Positions 33,185 to 42,364 of a DNA stretch of 64,000 nt are shown in pieces. Source of the DNA: JAHEJJ01 sp965212205. Lineage in GTDB: Bacteria; Bacteroidota; Bacteroidia; Flavobacteriales; Flavobacteriaceae. The position numbers and the translations under genes are program-made. The notes under the pieces were generated by a model, which had not been told where the DNA came from, searched no databases, and was given only the letters and a program-made list of their open reading frames with translations. The first letter of the stretch is position 1; the number at the start of each line of letters is the position of its first letter. The stretch covers positions 1 through 64,000 of the forward strand of contig CBDBUX010000016.1 in assembly GCA_965212205.1 (NCBI GenBank), written 5' to 3'.

Positions 33185-34252
33185 CTATTTCGTCCGGGCT
33201 TTATCCTGAATTTCACTTTTAAATTTTACAGGATCGGCCAGGATAGTAAAAAAATCGGACACGTATTCACGAGCCAGTTTGTACTCCTGCATGTCGTCAA
33301 AAAATGGTTGTAGCTTGTCGACCTCCGATAGCATTTGGGGCTGTTTTTCGAGGTACTCCTTCCTTACCTGTTTCAATATCTGCGGACTTCTTTGGTAACC
33401 TCTATAGAGTCGCTCTGTAACATGAGTAATGGGCAGAGATTGATTGCCCACTTGCGATACGACGGCATAACTGGCATTCACAAGTCCGCAAAGATCAAAA
33501 TCATAAGGAATAGGAACGATTTTCTTTTCATTGGTAAAAACCAGTTTTGTATTATGCTGATAAGCATTGGAGTAATCGGTATTACCAATCATAAACTGGA
33601 GCATATCGTTTTGGATCGAAGCATGATCATCTTGCTGTAAGGGGTGTACCTTCCGGTCCTTTAATTCCTTCCCCCCGGCACGAGCAGCTATATTATCGAC
33701 ATCTTCCTGAAAGAATCCCTTCAATTGATAGCTTTTGTTCTTTTTAGCCTTTACATCGGTAAAATCTATTTCTAACAAACGTGTTTTATAATAATAAGTG
33801 GCCACTTCTTCAAAGATCTTGTAGGCCACATATTCCTTGAGTAATTTGTCGTTTTTCTCTGCTTGAATCAAACATGGCAAAACAAGCTTTAATTTCTTAT
33901 GTGTCTCAAAAGGTGTCCCCTGACGCTCCGCCTTGCTGATCTTTACTTTAATTGGGGTAAAAAAACACGTTTCTCTCCGATTATGTCCCCTTGCCCTTAA
34001 TTTAACCTCCAGGGAATCCCAGTCTCCGTTTTCAAGTTTGTAGTGAAGTGCTGTTTTAATATAGGTGCTATCGTTTGTTTTCGTCCTGATCTCCTTAACG
34101 GAATAGGCAAGTCTTATAGAAAGTATAGCTTCAGAATCGAACAGATCGGCAGTCGAATTATTGGTATTGGGAGCATTATTTTGTTGAGAAAAAGAAGCAC
34201 TTATGCTGATCAGCGATAGGAGTAGAATGAGGTACTTCACTTGTATATTCAC
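33185..34252 (-). CDS. Secreted protein, possibly CotH-like kinase fold
   Basis: This is a 355-residue protein with a signal peptide ending SASFSQ. The mature part has EVKLRARGHNRRETCFFTPI (beta strands), KLVLPCLIQ, LKEYVAYKIFEEV, then MLQFMIGNTDYSNAYQHNTKLVF and PIPYDFDLCGLVNASYA. The last two resemble the catalytic and metal-binding blocks of the CotH/Fam20-like kinase fold (N...H and DFD). The match is by eye, so the assignment is tentative. The protein would act in the periplasm or at the surface. It has no close neighbours in an operon. Confidence 0.5.
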   Translation of the reverse strand: MNIQVKYLILLLSLISISASFSQQNNAPNTNNSTADLFDSEAILSIRLAYSVKEIRTKTNDSTYIKTALHYKLENGDWDSLEVKLRARGHNRRETCFFTPIKVKISKAERQGTPFETHKKLKLVLPCLIQAEKNDKLLKEYVAYKIFEEVATYYYKTRLLEIDFTDVKAKKNKSYQLKGFFQEDVDNIAARAGGKELKDRKVHPLQQDDHASIQNDMLQFMIGNTDYSNAYQHNTKLVFTNEKKIVPIPYDFDLCGLVNASYAVVSQVGNQSLPITHVTERLYRGYQRSPQILKQVRKEYLEKQPQMLSEVDKLQPFFDDMQEYKLAREYVSDFFTILADPVKFKSEIQDKARTK

Positions 34253-34343
34253 AATATTCTGGCTAGCTTTAAGTAATTAAGGTACTAAAATTCATTCAAT
34301 TAACCTCTATTTCTCCATACTAAACCACAGGACATTGATCGTG

Positions 34344-35036
34344 ATGATCATTGCAATCCTCAGCACTTTTCTCTCTTCCCATTTTAACATCGTTTTTCAT
34401 GTTGATTTAACTCTGCTCAGTATCGCCATCGTATTTCCGCTGGTATTTGCCATCCGGGGTTCTTTTAGAAGAAGAGAAAAAGCCCTTGGTCATCTGAGTA
34501 AATTCAGGAGTGCCTTACAAACCGTACACTACTTTATTGTGAGCAATGCTGAACTTACTGAAAACAGCAAAAATGAGATGAAAGAAATACTGAATAAGAT
34601 CAGTGATGAAACCCTGGATCATTTGGCTCAAAAGGAGACTACCACCGCTCAGCTCGATGAAATAATCGATATGGTACAGAAGTTTATAAATACCCGTGAG
34701 GAGTTGACCTCAAAATCTCTAAAGGATCGCACATTTCGATTTATGCAAGACCTGCACGAATCCATAGAAAACCTCCATGCCATCAATATTCACCGAACAC
34801 CAATAGTACTCAAAGCCTATTGCAAATTTTTTATCTATATCTTTCCCTTGGTCTATGCACCTACTGTAATTTATAATCTGGGACCACACACCTTGGTGAT
34901 TGTTGCCTACGGGGTGGTTATCTTAACTCAGTTTATCCTGATATCACTATACAACATACAGGATCAATTGGAAAATCCATTTGACGATGATGGCCCGGAT
35001 GATATCAAACTGGATACTTTCAAAATAAATCGATGA
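34344..35036 (+). CDS. Bestrophin-like membrane channel protein
   Basis: This is a protein of about 230 residues. ATG 34344 is preferred over the TTG at 34335 and GTG at 34341. Hydrophobic helices lie at 1-15, 22-40, 166-184 and 188-205, with a helical soluble middle (55-150). The C-terminus SLYNIQDQLENPFDDDGPDDI is the hallmark of the bestrophin-like family, where the acidic segment follows the last helix and contributes to anion channel gating. It would be an inner-membrane anion channel. It lies between the CotH-like and PagL-like genes. Confidence 0.75.
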   Translation: MIIAILSTFLSSHFNIVFHVDLTLLSIAIVFPLVFAIRGSFRRREKALGHLSKFRSALQTVHYFIVSNAELTENSKNEMKEILNKISDETLDHLAQKETTTAQLDEIIDMVQKFINTREELTSKSLKDRTFRFMQDLHESIENLHAINIHRTPIVLKAYCKFFIYIFPLVYAPTVIYNLGPHTLVIVAYGVVILTQFILISLYNIQDQLENPFDDDGPDDIKLDTFKINR

Positions 35037-35149
35037 GCTGGATTTCTAAATTTCAGCTCCAGGAACACCTTTGCAAAGAAGAATTTTTGCTGTCCAACAA
35101 GAGGTCTTTTAATTCCCATAACTAAAGCGGATAATTGCCGATCGTGGCC

Positions 35150-35157
35150 TATATTTG
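35150..35157 (+). promoter_or_regulatory. TAnnTTTG -7 element before the PagL-like gene
   Basis: TATATTTG matches the Bacteroidota -7 consensus exactly. It is 45 bp before ATG 35203. The TTG at 35135-35137 is too close for the usual 19-21-bp spacing, so the -33 box is unclear. Confidence 0.4.
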
Positions 35158-35202
35158 TTATTCAATTTATATATCATAAGTATTTGCATCCTAAAAAATC
35201 CT

Positions 35203-36360
35203 ATGAAAAACCTAAATCTATTCTTAGTACTTGCGATAAGTACGATTTATCTGGGCTTCTCCCAGGTAGATTTCAGTAAACCGAAAAATGAAGATAACTC
35301 AGGACGATTTCGCACCCTTCAAATTTCAGGTCATGGAGGCTCACACCTCTACTCCGGGCAATCGCTTACCAGTAAACTTGAAGAATATGGCGGGATTACA
35401 GCCAGATTTGGCTGGCAAAGTCGGGATGAGGAAATTTGGGGCCCTTATGGATATCCAACCTATGGTGTGGGTTGGTATGCGGGTTTTGTGGGTGATCCGC
35501 AAATTTTTGGCAATCCCAATGCCCTGTTCGGATTTATTCGTTTTCCGATAAGCAACCCCACACGTAAAAATGAATTCGGCATTGAACCTCAGTTTGGACT
35601 TACTTATGATCTGAAACCCTATGATCCTGCATCTAATCCACTAAATGATGCGATCGGAGCTCATATGGCTGTTTATTTTGCCCTAAACTTTGGATGGACC
35701 TATAAATGGACACGTGAAATGGACATTACATATGGTATTGATTTCACGCATTTCTCGAACGGAAGGATGTATACACCCAATTACGGTCTCAATATGTTTG
35801 GCATTAATTTAGGACTGCGGTATCACTATAATGCCGATCAACATCGGGTAGATGATCGTACTCATCCCGATCAGATACTTCAGGCGCGATATCAAAGAAG
35901 TAGAAAAACACCGAATGTGAAGGTAGATAAAAATCAAAGCGTTAATGTATACCTTGCCTTAGGCACGGTCCAAAGTCCTGATGACGCTGGTACAAAAACG
36001 CGTTACGGTACGTTCACTGGGGTGATCGACTACCAGTATAAATTCAATAATATGCACGGTGCTACCGCCGGGATCGATTATATGGTGGATAACAGCCTTG
36101 CACAGGACAATCCTTCAGATCCGGACAAATATCTTATAGGACTTCATGCAGGATACGATTTTATGTTCTGGAAACTGACCCTTGGCGTTCATATTGGCGG
36201 ATATCTGACCGATAACAGGGGAAAAACCTCTTATTTTACCAGACCAGCACTGCGCTATGATGTCAGCGATCGCTTATTTGCGCAGGTAGGGCTTAAGACC
36301 GATGGCTTTGCCGCAGATTGGGTCGAATGGGGTATCGGTTACAGACCTTTTAAATGGTAA
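35203..36360 (+). CDS. PagL-like acyloxyacyl hydrolase (lipid A deacylase family)
   Basis: This is a protein of about 385 residues. Its signal peptide (MKNLNLFLVLAISTIYLGFS) starts at ATG 35203, and a longer frame to 35155 has only a TTG start overlapping the promoter element. GIDFTHFSNGRM contains H183 and S185, matching the His-Ser pair of PagL-type lipid A 3-O-deacylases in an outer membrane beta-barrel. It is longer than PagL itself (about 150), with a second barrel-like half of strands. It may modify lipid A. The next gene starts 19 bp downstream, so they may be an operon. Confidence 0.75.
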   Translation: MKNLNLFLVLAISTIYLGFSQVDFSKPKNEDNSGRFRTLQISGHGGSHLYSGQSLTSKLEEYGGITARFGWQSRDEEIWGPYGYPTYGVGWYAGFVGDPQIFGNPNALFGFIRFPISNPTRKNEFGIEPQFGLTYDLKPYDPASNPLNDAIGAHMAVYFALNFGWTYKWTREMDITYGIDFTHFSNGRMYTPNYGLNMFGINLGLRYHYNADQHRVDDRTHPDQILQARYQRSRKTPNVKVDKNQSVNVYLALGTVQSPDDAGTKTRYGTFTGVIDYQYKFNNMHGATAGIDYMVDNSLAQDNPSDPDKYLIGLHAGYDFMFWKLTLGVHIGGYLTDNRGKTSYFTRPALRYDVSDRLFAQVGLKTDGFAADWVEWGIGYRPFKW

Positions 36361-36379
36361 ATAAAGAACGAGTTCATTT

Positions 36380-37015
36380 TTGAAAAGAAAATACAGAAAT
36401 ATTCTGCTTATTTTTTTGATCACTCCGCTGATCATCATTTTGCTTAGCCATCTTATCATCGAATTAAGTTCAAAGGGAAAAACCTTTGATGAGATCGCTG
36501 ATATACCCAAAAATAAGGTAGGGCTTGTGCTGGGAACCTCAAGACACCTTGTCGAAGGAGGGATCAACCCTTATTATTCGCATAGGATCAGTGCGACCAT
36601 CTCACTGTTCAAGGCAGGCAAAATAAGTTTTGTACTGGTTAGTGGGGATAATGGCAGCATTTATTATAACGAGCCTACCACCATTAAAAAAGACCTGGTT
36701 GAAGGAGGGATTCCCGAGGAAAAAATATTCCTGGATTATGCAGGATTTCGTACTCTGGATTCGATGGTTCGGGCAAAGGTTATTTTCGGTCTGGATAGTG
36801 TTACTGTGATCTCTCAGAAATTCCATAACAAGAGAGCGATCTATATTGCCGAACGTAAAGGTCTCAATGCAATTGGATTTAATGCGACCGATCTTGGCGC
36901 AGACAAAGCCTTAAGGGTCCATACGCGGGAATATCTCGCCAGGGTAAAGGTATTTATGGATTTACTATTCAATACACAGCCCAGGTTTTATGGCGATAAG
37001 ATCGAAATACAATAA
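36380..37015 (+). CDS. SanA/YdcF-like DUF218 protein
   Basis: This is a 211-residue inner-membrane protein with one N-terminal anchor (about 8-27) and a periplasmic DUF218 domain. The features are VGLVLGTSRH, the FVLVSGDNGSIYYNEPTTIKKDLVEGGIP region with acidic ligands, and TVISQKFHNKRAIYIAERKG. E. coli SanA is linked to envelope permeability and vancomycin exclusion. The start is a TTG, 19 bp after the PagL-like gene, so both may act on the cell envelope. The length fits SanA. Confidence 0.85.
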   Translation: MKRKYRNILLIFLITPLIIILLSHLIIELSSKGKTFDEIADIPKNKVGLVLGTSRHLVEGGINPYYSHRISATISLFKAGKISFVLVSGDNGSIYYNEPTTIKKDLVEGGIPEEKIFLDYAGFRTLDSMVRAKVIFGLDSVTVISQKFHNKRAIYIAERKGLNAIGFNATDLGADKALRVHTREYLARVKVFMDLLFNTQPRFYGDKIEIQ

Positions 37016-37059
37016 TAGGTGTCAGCTCGCAAGAATATGGTATTTTAGAGCAGAATAGC

Positions 37060-38320
37060 ATGGCAGATATGTCAAAAATTAAAACCCTGCTCAAAAACCT
37101 GGGTCCTGGTCTTTTATTTGCAAGTATGGCCATCGGGACTTCCCATTTGGTACTCTCTACCAAAGCCGGTGCACAATACGGATGGTTGATGATCATTCCA
37201 ATCGTCCTGGCAAACATCCTGAAATATCCTTTTTTCGAATTTGGCATCAGGTACACCAATGTTACCGGTCTGTCGCTCATCGAAGGGTATTTAAGAAGGG
37301 GTAAAGGATATCTGTGGTTATACGCCTTCATCACTTTAGTAACTACATTTACCATCCTGGCAGCACTTTATGTGGTCACGGCCGGTTTATTTATCAACCT
37401 ATTCAATGTTGAAAACCTGTCTATAGCCGCCATTGCTCTTGGATTATTTGTGCTGATCAGCAGTATTCTGATCATCGGCCGCTATCGCTTCCTTGAAAAC
37501 GCTCTAAAACTGGTTATCAGCATTCTGTTTACCGCTTTGCTCATCACCACGGCTATTGTGTTATTCGAAGGTCAGGTAACCCCTGTGGAGAACTTTCAAC
37601 GACCTGAAATTTTTAATGAAGTTGGGATCTTATTCCTCATTAGCCTGGTGGGATGGATGCCAACGGCGGTAGAAGCTTCGAGCTGGGTGAGCCTATGGAG
37701 TCTTGAGAAGTATAAGATCAGCGGAAGGCCTTCTTTAAAAGAAGCACTGCAAGAATTCAATACCGGGTATATTACCACTGCCATTCTGGCGATATTTTTC
37801 CTATTAATAGGTCTGATGACACTTTACGGAACCAATACTGAACTCAGTGGAAATGCTGTGGTTTTTGCCGATCAGGTAGTACAGCTCTTTACGACGCATA
37901 TCGGACAGTGGGCATATATATTTATCGCTGTTTCGGCCTTTGCAACCATGTTCAGCACATGTATGACGGCACATGATGCGATCAGCAGGGTGAGCATAGA
38001 CATCATTCGTCATCTCAGTCCTAAAGCCAAGGAACTTTCAGGGAGGAAATACTATGCCACCGGGGTGATCGCCCTGGCCCTGGTTAACTTTGTAGTGGTA
38101 ACGGTTTTCAGCGCCAATATGGGATTTTTAGTTGCCCTGGCCACATTCGTTTCTTTTGTGCTGGGCGCCTATCGTCGGTTATATGAATATTAAAAATGTT
38201 ATGAGTCATGATTTGCCAAAGGAATATCGACCTAAAAAAGGCCTTCAATGGCTCACCTATATCGGGATTATCTTCCTGGGCCTATTCGCGCTGTACTACT
38301 GCTGGATGGTTGTCCGGTAG
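37060..38320 (+). pseudogene. NRAMP-family metal transporter gene with a frameshift near the 3' end
   Basis: The first frame encodes 377 residues of an NRAMP (SLC11) transporter with about ten helices and stops at 38193. The missing end is in another frame: PIVGYMNIKNVMSHDLPKEY and the last helix LTYIGIIFLGLFALYYCWM, ending at 38320. The switch lies in GGG at 38163-38165. Removing one G joins them exactly. Helix 1 reads IGTSHLV instead of the canonical DPGN, and helix 6 reads MPTAVEAS, so the metal site is unlike classical Mn/Fe transporters. Either it is a recent pseudogene or a one-base sequencing error. Full length would be about 420 residues, as in the family. Confidence 0.8.
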
Positions 38321-38385
38321 ATTCTCACAAAACAGGAATTATGCTTAGGTTTCAGCATCTCAAAACCGCTGCAATGGACAAAAAT

Positions 38386-40293
38386 TTATAATACCTCAGC
38401 TTTTATTACTTCAACTACCTCAGGGTTGAGCAAAGTACTGATATCCCCCAGTTCTTTGGCATCGTGCGATGCTATTTTTCTCAGGATACGTCTCATTATT
38501 TTACCACTTCGTGTTTTTGGCAGCCCAGGGACAAATTGAATTTTCTGGAGTTTGGCAATTGGTCCGATCTGTTCCGCGATCTGCAGGTTGATTTCTTTTC
38601 TCAGGTTTTCCCGGTCTCTTGACTCCCCTGTTTCTTTCAGGATCACAAAACCATAAAGCGCATTTCCCTTGATCTCATGTGGAAATCCTACCACTGCCGA
38701 TTCTGCTACGGCAGGATGCTCATTGATGGAATCTTCAATCGGTGCTGTCCCCAGATTATGGCCCGAGACAATGATCACATCGTCTACTCTACCGGTAATC
38801 CGATAATATCCAACCTCATCCCTGAGTGCTCCATCGCCGGTAAAATAATTATTTTCAAAGGCATCGAAGTATGTGTTCCTATAACGCTCATGGTCGCCCC
38901 AAATAGTCCGCGCCATAGACGGCCAGGGAAATTTAATACATAATTTTCCCGAGACCTGGTTCCCCTTAATTTCATTTCCCTCATCGTCCATAAGGGCCGG
39001 TTGAACTCCAATAAATGGCAGTGTGGCATAGGTGGGTGTAGTTGGCGTTACATAGGGTATTGGTGAGATCATTATACCACCGGTTTCGGTTTGCCACCAG
39101 GTATCCACAATAGGACTCTTCCCCTTACCTACATTATTGTTATACCAATGCCAGGCCTCTTCGTTGATCGGTTCACCAACAGTTCCCAGGACCTTTAAGG
39201 ATGAGAGATCATATTTTTCAACATATTCAAGTTTTTCTTTGGCCAATGCACGAATGGCAGTCGGTGCGGTATAGAACTGATTTACCTTATGCTTTTCCAC
39301 CACTTGCCAGAATCGGTCGTAGTCAGGATATGAAGGCACCCCTTCAAACATTATCGTGGTTGCCCCATTGAGCAATGGGCCATAAACGATATAGGAATGT
39401 CCGGTAATCCAACCAATATCGGCCGTACACCAATAGATATCTCCTTCCTTATATTGGAAAATATTTTTAAAGGTATAGGCCGCATAAACCATATACCCGG
39501 CACAGCTGTGCACCATTCCTTTGGGCTTACCGGTCGAGCCCGAGGTATAGAGAATAAAAAGCGGGTCCTCGGCATCCATGATCACCGCATTACAATCGGC
39601 ATAAGCGATATCGAGCAAAGGTTGAAGCCATTTATCCCTTCCCTTCTTCATTGCGATTTTACTCCCTGTACGCTTAACCACATAAACAGTCTTAACCCCA
39701 TCGCATTCCTGCAATGCCTGATCCACTATCCCTTTAAGATCGATTACCTTATCGCCCCGAAATGACCCATCGGAGGTGATCACGCAATGTGCATCACAAT
39801 CATTGATTCGAGCGGCCAGAGCAGCTGAAGAAAATCCTGCAAAAACCACTGAATGAACCGCTCCGATTCGGGCGCAGGCAAGAACAGAAATAGCCAGTTC
39901 CGGGATCATGGGTAGATAAATGCAGACTCTGTCTCCCTTGCCAATACCACCTTCTATCAGCACATTAGCCATCCGGCTTACCCTCTCATGTAATTGACTA
40001 TAGGTAATATGTTCGGCCTCTTCTTGTGGGTCATTAGGTTCAAAAAGAATAGCGGTTTTATCCTTCCTCATCGGCAGGAAGCGGTCCAGGCAGTTCTCGG
40101 TGATATTAAACTTGGCCCCTTCAAACCATTTGATCTCAGGTTTTGTAAAATCCCACTCCAGTACCTGGTTCCATTTTTCACGCCAGACAAAATGTTCCTC
40201 AGCGATCTCTTCCCAAAAATTCTCAGGTTCCCGAACAGATTTCCGGTATACCTGAAAATACTCTTCCAAATTTTTGATGTGGTAGTTACTCAT
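38386..40293 (-). CDS. acs: Acetyl-CoA synthetase (AMP-forming)
   Basis: This is a 635-residue cytoplasmic adenylate-forming enzyme. The N-terminal ACAS domain is followed by the P-loop YTSGSTGKPKGMVHS (A3), VDTWWQTETGGIMI (A5), and the C-terminal GHNLGTAPIED and TRSGKIMRRILRKI. The Lys of the last motif is the one acetylated in Acs. It converts acetate, ATP and CoA to acetyl-CoA. It is 11 bp downstream of the symporter gene and follows DUF4212, so uptake and activation of acetate form one operon. Confidence 0.97.
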   Translation of the reverse strand: MSNYHIKNLEEYFQVYRKSVREPENFWEEIAEEHFVWREKWNQVLEWDFTKPEIKWFEGAKFNITENCLDRFLPMRKDKTAILFEPNDPQEEAEHITYSQLHERVSRMANVLIEGGIGKGDRVCIYLPMIPELAISVLACARIGAVHSVVFAGFSSAALAARINDCDAHCVITSDGSFRGDKVIDLKGIVDQALQECDGVKTVYVVKRTGSKIAMKKGRDKWLQPLLDIAYADCNAVIMDAEDPLFILYTSGSTGKPKGMVHSCAGYMVYAAYTFKNIFQYKEGDIYWCTADIGWITGHSYIVYGPLLNGATTIMFEGVPSYPDYDRFWQVVEKHKVNQFYTAPTAIRALAKEKLEYVEKYDLSSLKVLGTVGEPINEEAWHWYNNNVGKGKSPIVDTWWQTETGGIMISPIPYVTPTTPTYATLPFIGVQPALMDDEGNEIKGNQVSGKLCIKFPWPSMARTIWGDHERYRNTYFDAFENNYFTGDGALRDEVGYYRITGRVDDVIIVSGHNLGTAPIEDSINEHPAVAESAVVGFPHEIKGNALYGFVILKETGESRDRENLRKEINLQIAEQIGPIAKLQKIQFVPGLPKTRSGKIMRRILRKIASHDAKELGDISTLLNPEVVEVIKAEVL

Positions 40294-40304
40294 GTTGGTT
40301 CGGT

Positions 40305-41996
40305 TTAGTGTATCTGAGCCTCCGACGATCCTTTGGGAATTCGGATATCTTCCACCAATTCCTGTACTTCCTTAGGAGGATCGGCGGTAAAATTGGCCAC
40401 AGTAAGTGAAACAATAAAGTTAAGCATCATCGCCACAGTTCCAAAACCTTCGGGGGAAATTCCAAACCACCAATCAGTAGGCCCTCCTCCTCCAAACATA
40501 TCGAATTTAAACTTTAGCATATAAAACAACATGGACAGGATGCCCACGGTCATTCCGGAGATGGCTCCTTCTTTGTTCATTTTCTTGTAAAAAATGCCGA
40601 GGATGATGGCCGGAAAAAAAGATGCGGCGGCCAACCCAAACGCAAGAGCTACGGTAGCTGCAACAAAATCGGGTGGATTGATCCCAAAATATCCGGCGAT
40701 AACAACCGCGATTACTGCCGAAAAACGGGCGATAATCAATTCCCCTTTATCTGAGATGGTAGGACGTATTTGTTTCTTGATAAGGTCGTGCGACACAGAT
40801 GTTGAGATTACCAATAATAAACCGGCAGCGGTAGACAATGCTGCTGCCAATCCTCCTGCAGCGACCAGAGCGATCACCCAGTTTGGCAAATTTGCTATTT
40901 CCGGGTTTGCCAGTACGGTGATATCCGGATCAACGGTTAATTCATTGCGGTCCGGGTCTGCGACATACTGGATACGTCCATCTGCATTTTTATCATCAAA
41001 TCGAATCAGTTCTGTTGTCTCCCACTTAAAAAACCAGGAAGGCATATCCTCATATTTTTGATCGCTTACGGTCTCGATCAGATTAGTCCTGGCAAAAACA
41101 GCAACAGCAGGGGCGGTAGTATAGAGAAGTGCGATAAAAAACAGGGCATAACCCGCAGACTTCCTCGCGTCTTTTACCTTTGGCACTGTAAAAAAGCGTA
41201 CAATCACATGGGGGAGTCCTGCGGTTCCTACCATGAGTGCCGCCGTAATAAAAAACACATCGATCATGGGTTTAGAGCCGTCGGTATATTTGTCGAAACC
41301 CAGTTCCATGGATAAACCATTGAGCTTATCTAACAAATTGATATGCTCCCCCAGTACTTCGCCCCCCATGCCGATCTGCGGTACAACGATACCCGTCATT
41401 TGTATCGATATAAAGATCGCCGGAACCATAAAGGCAAAAATCAGCACACAATATTGCGCCACCTGCGTATAGGTAATACCCTTCATACCCCCGAGAACGG
41501 CATAGAAAAGCACGATAAACATTCCTATGAATACCCCGATATGAACCGGTACTTCCAGAAATCGTGAAAATACGAGACCCACTCCGCGCATTTGCCCGGC
41601 AACATAGGTAAAGGATACCAACAAGGCACAAATTACCGCTACGGTTCTGGCAACATTCGAATAATAACGATCTCCGATAAAATCGGGCACCGTAAATTTT
41701 CCGAATTTTCGAAGATACGGGGCCAGCAACAATGCGAGTAGTACATAACCCCCCGTCCATCCCATAAGGTATACAGAACCATCATAGCCCATAACCGATA
41801 TGATCCCGGCCATACCAAGGAAGGATGCCGCCGACATCCAATCGGCCGCGGTAGCCAAACCGTTAGCTAAAGGGGGAACTCCCCCGCCGGCTACGTAAAA
41901 GTCGCGCGTAGATGAGGCCCTGGACCATATGGCAATACCGATATACAACAAGAAGGTAAGTATTACCAGTATCAGAGTCCATGTCTGTACATCCAT
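40305..41996 (-). CDS. Cation/acetate-type sodium:solute symporter
   Basis: This is a 563-residue SSS-family symporter with 13-14 membrane helices. RDFYVAGGGVPPLANGLATAADWMSAASFLG is a typical ActP/VC-type opening. GGMKGITYTQVAQY and AAALSTAAGLLLVISTSVSHD carry the Na+ site serines. It imports acetate or another short carboxylate with Na+. DUF4212 (small subunit) is 23 bp upstream and acs 11 bp downstream, which supports acetate. The genes form one minus-strand operon. Confidence 0.92.
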   Translation of the reverse strand: MDVQTWTLILVILTFLLYIGIAIWSRASSTRDFYVAGGGVPPLANGLATAADWMSAASFLGMAGIISVMGYDGSVYLMGWTGGYVLLALLLAPYLRKFGKFTVPDFIGDRYYSNVARTVAVICALLVSFTYVAGQMRGVGLVFSRFLEVPVHIGVFIGMFIVLFYAVLGGMKGITYTQVAQYCVLIFAFMVPAIFISIQMTGIVVPQIGMGGEVLGEHINLLDKLNGLSMELGFDKYTDGSKPMIDVFFITAALMVGTAGLPHVIVRFFTVPKVKDARKSAGYALFFIALLYTTAPAVAVFARTNLIETVSDQKYEDMPSWFFKWETTELIRFDDKNADGRIQYVADPDRNELTVDPDITVLANPEIANLPNWVIALVAAGGLAAALSTAAGLLLVISTSVSHDLIKKQIRPTISDKGELIIARFSAVIAVVIAGYFGINPPDFVAATVALAFGLAAASFFPAIILGIFYKKMNKEGAISGMTVGILSMLFYMLKFKFDMFGGGGPTDWWFGISPEGFGTVAMMLNFIVSLTVANFTADPPKEVQELVEDIRIPKGSSEAQIH

Positions 41997-42019
41997 GTTG
42001 TTCCTGAGGTTTTGTTCAT

Positions 42020-42310
42020 CTATTCTTCATAGCCGTACTTTTTATCTAGTCTGTTCATAAGCAGTACGTAGACAAAAATGAGGATTACAAAGACATAGAT
42101 CGAACCTTGCTGGGCAAACCAGAATCCAAGTTTAAAACCTCCAATGCTAATTTTATCTAACTGATCTTTGAGAAGGATCCCAAAGCCATAAGAGACCAGA
42201 AACCATATTCCGAGTAAAATGGCCAGGTAAAGCAGGTTTTTTCTCCAGTATGATTTGGCTGATTGCGTCAAGGCTTGAGTAATTTGGTTAAATATAAAGA
42301 ATCCCCTCAA
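42020..42310 (-). CDS. DUF4212 small subunit of the symporter
   Basis: This is a protein of up to 96 residues with two membrane helices (about 25-45 and 69-87). SYWRKNLLYLAILLGIWFLVS and FGFWFAQQGSIYVFVILIFVYVLLMNRLDKKYG are the DUF4212 signature (here KLGFWFAQQGS). The frame begins with TTG at 42310. A second TTG at 42271 gives 83 residues and is closer to family length, so the start is uncertain. It assists the large SSS subunit encoded 23 bp downstream. Confidence 0.88.
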   Translation of the reverse strand: MRGFFIFNQITQALTQSAKSYWRKNLLYLAILLGIWFLVSYGFGILLKDQLDKISIGGFKLGFWFAQQGSIYVFVILIFVYVLLMNRLDKKYGYEE

Positions 42311-42364
42311 GTATTGATATACTATCGGGGGAATTCGGATAAATCTTTATTTACTGATTTATTA

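Noticed and set aside
38132..38320. Independent 62-residue membrane protein
   Set aside because: Its sequence is the missing C-terminal part of the NRAMP transporter, out of frame by one base.
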